Source of the DNA: Thermodesulfobacteriota bacterium
Lineage (GTDB): Bacteria; Desulfobacterota_D; UBA1144; Nemesobacterales; UBA2774
Assembly: GCA_039028315.1 (NCBI GenBank)
Contig: JBCCIH010000063.1
Coordinates: 1 to 11,246 of the forward strand
Direction of reading: 5' to 3'
Length of the DNA stretch: 11,246 nucleotides
Part shown: positions 6,939-11,246 of the stretch, one piece after another
Position numbering within the stretch: the first letter of the stretch is position 1
How the letters are laid out: the number at the start of each line of letters is the position of its first letter
Position numbers and translations under genes: made by a program
Notes under the pieces: model-generated
What the model was told of the DNA's origin: nothing
Databases searched by the model: none
Seen by the model: the letters and a program-made list of their open reading frames with translations, nothing else

Positions 6939-7574
6939 TTATTGACAGACTAAACGGCCATTTTGGTTTTGAACAGGTCCATAACAATCTTCAACATTAA
7001 GTGAAGACCATCTCCAATTGCCGTTTTCCTTCTCGCATTGTGCGCTTAAGATTTCACCATTCATACCAATGTCTCTACAAGTCTGTTTGTAGCTCCCGCG
7101 AGGTACCATATTATGATGATGGCGCTGCCCGCATTGTAGTCGGCCGTTCTGATTTGTGATATCACTGTAGCAGTCTTCATAATCTATGCTGGTGTATCTC
7201 CAGGATCCGTCTTGTCTTTGGCACTGCGCTTGAAGGATATTTCCTCTTACATCCATATTTCTGCAGCTATTTTGATAGCTTCCTGGCGGCAGCCAATTAC
7301 CGCCTCCGCCTTGGTTACATGTAAGCTGCCCGTTGTTGTTGTGAATAGGACCATCGCAGCTGCCGTAAAAGAGCACCGTATTTTGCCAAGTGCCGTCTTC
7401 TTTTCTGCACTTTGCCTCAAGCATATGACCTATTTTCACAAGATCTGTGCAGCTGTCCTTATAGTTACCCGGCGGATATTGCTGTGCCACGGTATCCGAA
7501 GGAAGAAATAGTGAAGCCAGTAATATAAGACTTAGTGCGCTTAATAAGAAAAATGAATAATTTAAGTTCATCAT
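6939..7574 (-). CDS. Secreted protein with three tandem cyanovirin-N-like (CVNH) repeats
   Basis: 211 residues. A signal peptide (1-30) has a hydrophobic core at 8-24 and a probable cut after TVA (28-30), so the protein is exported. Three 53-residue repeats follow at 34-86, 96-148 and 158-210. They align without gaps and have a constant 62-residue period. Each has a PxGxY start, Cys at repeat positions 9, 23, 40 and 53, a (D/N)GxW turn and an NxNGxLxC end. This is the CVNH repeat; the 14-residue Cys9-Cys23 spacing equals the Cys8-Cys22 disulfide spacing of cyanovirin-N. CVNH proteins commonly bind mannose-rich glycans, but sugar binding here is inferred. Cys40 and Cys53 are extra relative to cyanovirin-N. 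Linkers are Gly/Asn-rich (87-95) and His-rich (149-157). The start at 7574 is set by GGAGGA 6 bases upstream; an upstream in-frame ATG at 7610 encodes that ribosome site and lies upstream of the predicted start of transcription. Confidence 0.85.
   Translation of the reverse strand: MMNLNYSFFLLSALSLILLASLFLPSDTVAQQYPPGNYKDSCTDLVKIGHMLEAKCRKEDGTWQNTVLFYGSCDGPIHNNNGQLTCNQGGGGNWLPPGSYQNSCRNMDVRGNILQAQCQRQDGSWRYTSIDYEDCYSDITNQNGRLQCGQRHHHNMVPRGSYKQTCRDIGMNGEILSAQCEKENGNWRWSSLNVEDCYGPVQNQNGRLVCQ
6945..7475 (-). repeat. Three CVNH repeats, 186-base period
   Basis: Coding repeats at 7317-7475, 7131-7289 and 6945-7103, each 159 bases, separated by 27-base linkers. By hand count, repeats 2 and 3 share 27 of 53 residues and repeats 1 and 2 share 22 of 53. 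There is no insertion or deletion in any repeat or linker length. Confidence 0.85.
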
Positions 7575-7580
7575 AATAAA

Positions 7581-7586
7581 TCCTCC
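7581..7586 (-). promoter_or_regulatory. Ribosome binding site that sets the CVNH start
   Basis: The minus strand reads GGAGGA, 6 bases before the ATG at 7574 and 9 before the adjacent ATG at 7571. It excludes the upstream ATG at 7610 as the main start. Confidence 0.75.
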
Positions 7587-7608
7587 ACTTAGATTTAAAT
7601 ACCTATTC

Positions 7609-7638
7609 ATTATGATTGAATTTGCACCTATGAGTCAA
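7609..7638 (-). promoter_or_regulatory. Sigma70-like promoter of the CVNH gene
   Basis: The minus strand has TTGACT (7633-7638, 5/6), an 18-base spacer and CATAAT (7609-7614, 5/6). The start point would be near 7602, leaving a leader of about 28 bases with the ribosome site. It suggests the CVNH gene is transcribed apart from the operon upstream. Confidence 0.5.
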
Positions 7639-7671
7639 GGGCAAGGTAGCATGAATTTTCTCTATCTGTAT

Positions 7672-8421
7672 TCAAGGGTTATTCTTAAAATACTTTTTAG
7701 CGCTTTTAAGTACAAATTCTTGATGATATTGGATCTGCTCCATAGTGTAGCGCTCATCTTCCCCATACGGACATGCCAGTCTTGAGGCGCAAAAACTCTT
7801 ACAAGTTGAATCTGAAATCCTATATTGCATACAACTGTGCCAATCCCATCCACTCTCGGAAATGACATGTATAGGGCAAGCCGAGATACACGGCTTATCA
7901 CAAGTAGGGCAGGGGTTAAAACCTTGTAAAGGGCTATCGTATTCTTTAGGCTCAATATCGGTTATTAATGCTCCTCTCAGAGACATCCAAGATCCATATC
8001 TTGGATTCAGAAAGATACCAAGAAGGCTCTTAACACCTGCTCCCCCAAGCTCAGCAAGTTTTAAGAAGTTGAGTGAGAGGGCGTTTTCTCCAAAAGGATA
8101 GAACTCTTTAAAGGCCATATTATTCTCATCTAAGATCTGTCTAGCTCTTTTGAACTGTAAAACTGTATATTGATCAATTAGATCGGTATTCTTCTCTTTA
8201 AACGCAGGATTTTTTTCTAAATAGTCATTAAATATTGCCCAGAAACTCTTACCAGCAAAACCTACTAGTATTATAGATTTTGTATTTGGCAAAAAATTAT
8301 CAACACAACCCTCTTGGTCTACGGCCTCATTATATTTAGCAGGGTCAATTGCTCTGACTAAATTAAATCCGCAGTTTGTAAAATGGTCTTTTATATTCTC
8401 TAGGACAGAGTTTTTGTCCAT
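7672..8421 (-). CDS. Short QueG-like iron-sulfur protein of unknown substrate
   Basis: 249 residues, shorter than epoxyqueuosine reductase QueG. Two regions recall QueG. NPRYGSWMSLRGALITDIEP at 139-158 matches the block before the iron-sulfur domain. The Cys-rich module has C171-x2-C174-x3-C178-x3-C182-P and then C197, C207, C211 and C217-P. Eight cysteines could hold two 4Fe-4S clusters, as in QueG and reductive dehalogenases. QueG uses cobalamin, and part of that fold may exist in the N-terminal region, but I cannot confirm a cobalamin site. The VDTGP-type segment with the QueG catalytic Asp is not recognisable; the corresponding place reads EFYPFGENAL. I therefore do not call it queG. No signal peptide, so cytoplasmic. 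It starts 20 bases after scpB ends, probably as the last gene of the xerD-scpAB operon. No clear ribosome site precedes the ATG. Confidence 0.7.
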   Translation of the reverse strand: MDKNSVLENIKDHFTNCGFNLVRAIDPAKYNEAVDQEGCVDNFLPNTKSIILVGFAGKSFWAIFNDYLEKNPAFKEKNTDLIDQYTVLQFKRARQILDENNMAFKEFYPFGENALSLNFLKLAELGGAGVKSLLGIFLNPRYGSWMSLRGALITDIEPKEYDSPLQGFNPCPTCDKPCISACPIHVISESGWDWHSCMQYRISDSTCKSFCASRLACPYGEDERYTMEQIQYHQEFVLKSAKKYFKNNP

Positions 8422-8441
8422 GGGCTATGATACTTGTCTGA

Positions 8442-9023
8442 TTATATCGTTGTTTCGCTATTTTCTTCTATTGGCGGTATATTGGGCTCAATATTTTGCG
8501 TGATCTCATCTAATTCCTTTAAGGTCGGAAGGTCATTTAAGCTCTTAAGCCCGAATACTTCCAAAAATTCTGATGTAGTTCCATATAAAAACGGTTTTCC
8601 AATAACTTCTTTTCTGCCCTTTATCTCGATAACTCTTCTTTCCATTAAAACGTTTATAACTCCAGAAGAGTCTACACCTCTAATGCTCTCAATTTCTACT
8701 CTGGTAACAGGCTGTTTGTAGGCAATAATGGCCGTTACCTCAAGCGCAGCTCGGCTGAGTCTGAACTTCTTTACTTTTTTGTTATAGTTTGAAATATCTT
8801 CACTGTACTTAGGATCTGTTCTAAATTGAAATCCTCCAGCTACTTCAGAGAGTAAAAACCCTCTTTTGAGTTCGCTCCATTCGGCGACCAGTTCCTTAAG
8901 GCACTTTCTAATCTGCGCTCTCTCAATATTAGGAAATGCCAAAGAGAGTTTATCTACACTGACAGGCTGATCAGCAATGAATATAATGCTTTCAATTGAT
9001 TTTTTTAAATCAGAAAGATCCAA
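8442..9023 (-). CDS. scpB: Segregation and condensation protein B
   Basis: Kleisin-associated subunit of the SMC-ScpAB complex that compacts and helps separate chromosomes. 193 residues, normal for the family. Two winged-helix domains are expected: an N-terminal one (about 5-75, with IESIIFIADQPVSVDKL) and a second (about 88-158). The second contains the strongest family marks, IIAYKQPVTRVEIESIRGVD at 99-118 and GKPFLYGTTSEFLEVFGL at 142-159. The tail is acidic. The start is a TTG at 9023; no in-frame ATG lies near it, and a GGGAG stretch 9 bases upstream serves as ribosome site. It overlaps the end of scpA by 14 bases, as expected for two proteins made together. Confidence 0.95.
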   Translation of the reverse strand: MDLSDLKKSIESIIFIADQPVSVDKLSLAFPNIERAQIRKCLKELVAEWSELKRGFLLSEVAGGFQFRTDPKYSEDISNYNKKVKKFRLSRAALEVTAIIAYKQPVTRVEIESIRGVDSSGVINVLMERRVIEIKGRKEVIGKPFLYGTTSEFLEVFGLKSLNDLPTLKELDEITQNIEPNIPPIEENSETTI

Positions 9024-9783
9024 CTTCGCTCTCTCCCATATATGAAATTAAAATTGATGAATCTGGTGATTCTTGAGCTACCTCAATATTGTCGGTTCTA
9101 GAGAGCTCAAGTAATGCTAAAAATGTTATCACAAGATCAAATTTTGACGAGCAGTCGTCAAACAGATCCTCAAAGCGGATCTGGGGGCTTGTCTGAAGCC
9201 TGATTGTAAGCTGCTCAATTTTATCCTCAATCGATATTGTTTCAGCCTCAAACTCTATCTCTTCAGCCCAAAGATAGCTTCTTCTCTTGTAGAATTCTCT
9301 AAAAGCCTCTATGAGAGACCACATATCTACAGGGATAAGCTCTACTTCTTCACTCGTTTCAAATGTAGTGTCTATATAGTCTCTTTTAAAAACGTCTCGT
9401 CCCAGTATGTCACCTGATACCAAATCTGTTGCAGCGTCTTTATAGACCTGATATTCAATTAGTCTTCTCACAAGCTCCGCCCTTGGGTCTTCCTCTTCTT
9501 CTTCGATAACCGGCTTGGGAAGGAGCATTTTAGATTTTATTAGGCTAAGCTCTGCCGCGATCACCAGATATTCTCCCGCAAACTGAAGATTTAGCACCTT
9601 CATAAATTCTAAGTACTCAATGTACTGCTCGGTTATTTTAGCAATTGGAATATCGTAGATATCCACTTCATTCTTCTTGATTAAATGAAGAAGAAGATCA
9701 AGTGGGCCTTCAAATAGCTGAACCTTAACTAAGCACGGCTCAGGATTTTGCAGATGTTCTTCGTTTGTGTTTAATTCCGTCAT
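9010..9783 (-). CDS. scpA: Segregation and condensation protein A (kleisin)
   Basis: Kleisin that bridges the SMC heads and binds ScpB. From the ATG chosen here it has 257 residues. The N-terminal family signature LFEGPLDLLLHLI is at 23-35, followed by IYDIPIAKITEQY (42-54), the LSLIKSKMLLP helix end (79-89) and an acidic stretch of five Glu (94-98). The C-terminal winged helix that contacts the SMC head includes FLALLELSR at 221-229. The ATG at 9781-9783 overlaps the stop of the M50 gene as ATGA, a typical coupled start. A TTG at 9810 would add nine residues and has a GGGA nearby, so it remains an alternative. The gene overlaps scpB by 14 bases. Confidence 0.95.
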   Translation of the reverse strand: MTELNTNEEHLQNPEPCLVKVQLFEGPLDLLLHLIKKNEVDIYDIPIAKITEQYIEYLEFMKVLNLQFAGEYLVIAAELSLIKSKMLLPKPVIEEEEEDPRAELVRRLIEYQVYKDAATDLVSGDILGRDVFKRDYIDTTFETSEEVELIPVDMWSLIEAFREFYKRRSYLWAEEIEFEAETISIEDKIEQLTIRLQTSPQIRFEDLFDDCSSKFDLVITFLALLELSRTDNIEVAQESPDSSILISYMGESEVGSF

Positions 9784-10472
9784 GACATAAGTAGTCCTAT
9801 TATATTCCAAAGTATCCCATAATCATAGCCGGAAAACATAACAGAAATATATGAGAGCGGGTAGAGCAAGTACCTAAATATGCCGCCGCCGAATATAAAT
9901 AGTCCAAAAAGGAATATTACACCGTAGGGCTCAAAACGTGCGTAGGGGTATAAAAGTTTATCTGGGAGCACAGCATACATCACCCTTGATCCATCTAGCG
10001 GCGGTATTGGGATCATGTTAAAAACTGCAAGTGCTATACCGTAAACAAGGGCTAGGATAAGTATTATTACCACCAAAGCTTCGATACTTCCAGGCGCTAT
10101 CTGCCCGGCAATTACTTTGGGTATAAGAGACCTTAGTATTACTCCCGCAATTATAGCAGTTGCCAGGTTAGATAAAGGGCCCGCAATGGCTACAAGAAGT
10201 GTTCCTTTCCTAGGATCCTTAAAATTCATTGCATTAATCGGCACAGGTTTTGCCCATCCAAAGCCCACTACAAACATTAGGATTGTGCCAAGCACGTCCA
10301 GATGGGCTATCGGGTTTAGAGTAAGTCTTCCCTGAAGAAGCGCAGTAGGGTCACCGAGCTTGTTTGCAGTCCAGCCGTGAAAATACTCATGTATGGTCAG
10401 TGAGAGCAAAATGACCGGGGCCTGTATTAATATGAGCGCAAAATTTATATTGTTAAGGAAGTCAAAATTCAT
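9780..10472 (-). CDS. Site-2 protease family protein (peptidase M50)
   Basis: Intramembrane zinc metalloprotease of 230 residues, of the short M50 type lacking PDZ domains. The first long hydrophobic helix carries HEYFH (28-32), the zinc HExxH motif, with Glu29 as the catalytic base. GDPTALLQGRLTLNP follows at 40-54, then GFGWAKPVPIN at 70-80. The third zinc ligand is likely Asp160 in NMIPIPPLDG (152-161). Hydrophobic segments at about 10-30, 55-75, 92-115, 130-152, 183-205 and 215-229 fit a six-helix membrane core. The substrate is unknown. It sits between xerD (51-base gap) and scpA (4-base overlap); M50 genes of this type beside scpAB recur in several lineages, which suggests co-expression rather than a shared mechanism. 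No clear ribosome site is seen before the ATG. Confidence 0.9.
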   Translation of the reverse strand: MNFDFLNNINFALILIQAPVILLSLTIHEYFHGWTANKLGDPTALLQGRLTLNPIAHLDVLGTILMFVVGFGWAKPVPINAMNFKDPRKGTLLVAIAGPLSNLATAIIAGVILRSLIPKVIAGQIAPGSIEALVVIILILALVYGIALAVFNMIPIPPLDGSRVMYAVLPDKLLYPYARFEPYGVIFLFGLFIFGGGIFRYLLYPLSYISVMFSGYDYGILWNIIGLLMS

Positions 10473-10523
10473 TAGGTTTGTGGGTAATTTTTAGATTATT
10501 ACTATACTCAATATAAAGGGGTT

Positions 10524-11246
10524 TTACGATCTTGGATGATATTTTTTGTGTATTTCCTTAAGCCTCTCGCTTTCTACATGAGTATATATCTGTGTTGTAG
10601 ATATATCAGAGTGCCCGAGCATTATCTGAATGGTCCTAAGATCAGCGCCACGTTCTAAGAGATGTGTGGCAAATGAGTGTCTTAGCGTATGAGGGCTAAT
10701 GTCTTTTGTTATGCCTGATTTAAGGGCGTAGTTTTTAATAAGTTTCCAAAAACCTTGGCGACTCATGCCTTTTCCTCTTCTTGTGACAAAAAGCTCCTTT
10801 GCATCTTTACCTTTTAGAAGCACAGGCCTTGAGTTCTCCATATAGATCTTTAACTTCTCCTGTGCTTTCTCTCCAATGGGCACGATTCTCTCTTTTGAGC
10901 CTTTGCCGTATACAATCACAAATCCCATCTCAAAGTTTACATCGTTTAGCTTAAGCCCAATTAACTCTGAGACCCTGATGCCGGTTGCGTAGAGAACCTC
11001 AAGCATCGCTAAATCCCTTATGCCTTCTGGTGTTGATTCATCGGGTGATGCTAGGATTATCTCAACGTCTTCAAGTGATATCACACCTGGTATGCTTTTT
11101 TTCATTTTTGGGGTCTGAATCTGAGAGGTTGGGTCTTCTTTTATAATCTTTTCGAGAAGCAGATATTTGAAGAACTGTTTGATAGATACTATGGTTCTAA
11201 CGGTAGTGGTATCGCTAAAGCCTTGTTTCTTGAATTCTGAGAGGAA
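10524..11246 (-). CDS. xerD: Site-specific tyrosine recombinase XerD, 5'-truncated by the window edge
   Basis: Recombinase that acts with XerC at dif to resolve chromosome dimers at division. The frame is open from the right edge (11246) through the Met codon at 11105, which is internal: the 47 upstream codons read as the end of the N-terminal SAM-like domain (FLSEFKKQGFSDTTTVRTIV). The window holds about 240 of the usual 295-300 residues. Counting from the internal Met, all catalytic residues are present with E. coli XerD spacing: Arg44 (ATGIRVSEL), Lys68 (GKGSKERIVP), His139 and Arg142 (HTLRHSFATHLL), His165 (LGHSDIS) and Tyr174 (TQIYTHV). The ending ERLKEIHKKYHPR is of XerD rather than XerC type. 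It is the first visible gene of the minus-strand operon. A phage or island integrase is unlikely given the scpAB context and the absence of other mobile genes. Confidence 0.93.
   Translation of the reverse strand, partial: FLSEFKKQGFSDTTTVRTIVSIKQFFKYLLLEKIIKEDPTSQIQTPKMKKSIPGVISLEDVEIILASPDESTPEGIRDLAMLEVLYATGIRVSELIGLKLNDVNFEMGFVIVYGKGSKERIVPIGEKAQEKLKIYMENSRPVLLKGKDAKELFVTRRGKGMSRQGFWKLIKNYALKSGITKDISPHTLRHSFATHLLERGADLRTIQIMLGHSDISTTQIYTHVESERLKEIHKKYHPRS

Noticed and set aside
7662..7955. Minus-strand frame of 97 codons within the QueG-like gene
   Set aside because: It is the same strand in another frame; the QueG-like frame has the ordered cysteine motifs, and this one has no recognisable feature.
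8434..8721. Open plus-strand frame of 95 codons opposite scpB, with similar frames opposite ilvE, the lipoprotein, der and the CVNH gene
   Set aside because: They lie wholly opposite well-supported genes, have no family motif or convincing ribosome site, and their composition is that of a complementary strand.
10524..11246. Tyrosine recombinase as integrase of a mobile island
   Set aside because: It has XerD-type sequence to its end and lies in an operon with scpAB; no att-like repeats, tRNA or phage genes are near.

Overview
This is an ordinary, gene-dense piece of a bacterial chromosome, AT-rich by eye. Twelve protein-coding genes cover almost all of it, and no stretch over 300 bases lacks a gene. 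A membrane lipoprotein, a secreted protein with a classical signal peptide, an SppA-type peptidase and a PhaR-type regulator point to a Gram-negative (diderm) organism. The run xerD - M50 protease - scpA - scpB resembles arrangements in deltaproteobacteria and related lineages. I cannot place it more precisely, and the lineage is inference. I see no rRNA, tRNA, CRISPR array, insertion sequence or prophage genes.

Layout, left to right. (1) The C-terminal half of signal peptide peptidase SppA (+) enters from the left edge. It ends 2 bases from the end of a convergent pair (-): ilvE (branched-chain aminotransferase) followed by an overlapping YdjM/DUF457-type membrane protein. (2) ilvE is divergent from a PhaR-type regulator (+); back-to-back sigma70-like promoters can be read between them. 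(3) A Gly-rich lipoprotein (-) with a beta-helix-like C-terminus converges on the regulator. (4) A GT4 glycosyltransferase (+) converges on der (ribosome-assembly GTPase, -), and the two stop codons share one CTAG. (5) A secreted protein with three cyanovirin-N-like (CVNH) repeats (-) has its own promoter. (6) A minus-strand operon enters from the right edge: xerD (partial), an M50 site-2-protease-family protein, scpA, scpB and a short QueG-like iron-sulfur protein, with overlaps or short gaps.

How the genes relate. XerD (chromosome dimer resolution) and ScpA/ScpB (partners of SMC) form a chromosome-segregation cluster, with the M50 protease as a conserved passenger. The other genes are housekeeping (IlvE, Der) or envelope-related (SppA, lipoprotein, GT4, CVNH protein) and do not form one obvious pathway.

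I found no clearly new multi-gene system. The most unusual items are the triple CVNH protein, with an odd repeat number, four cysteines per repeat and a gap-free 62-residue period, and the short eight-cysteine QueG-like protein. Start codons were revised for the CVNH protein and scpA, and sppA and xerD were extended to the window edges because their frames stay open.
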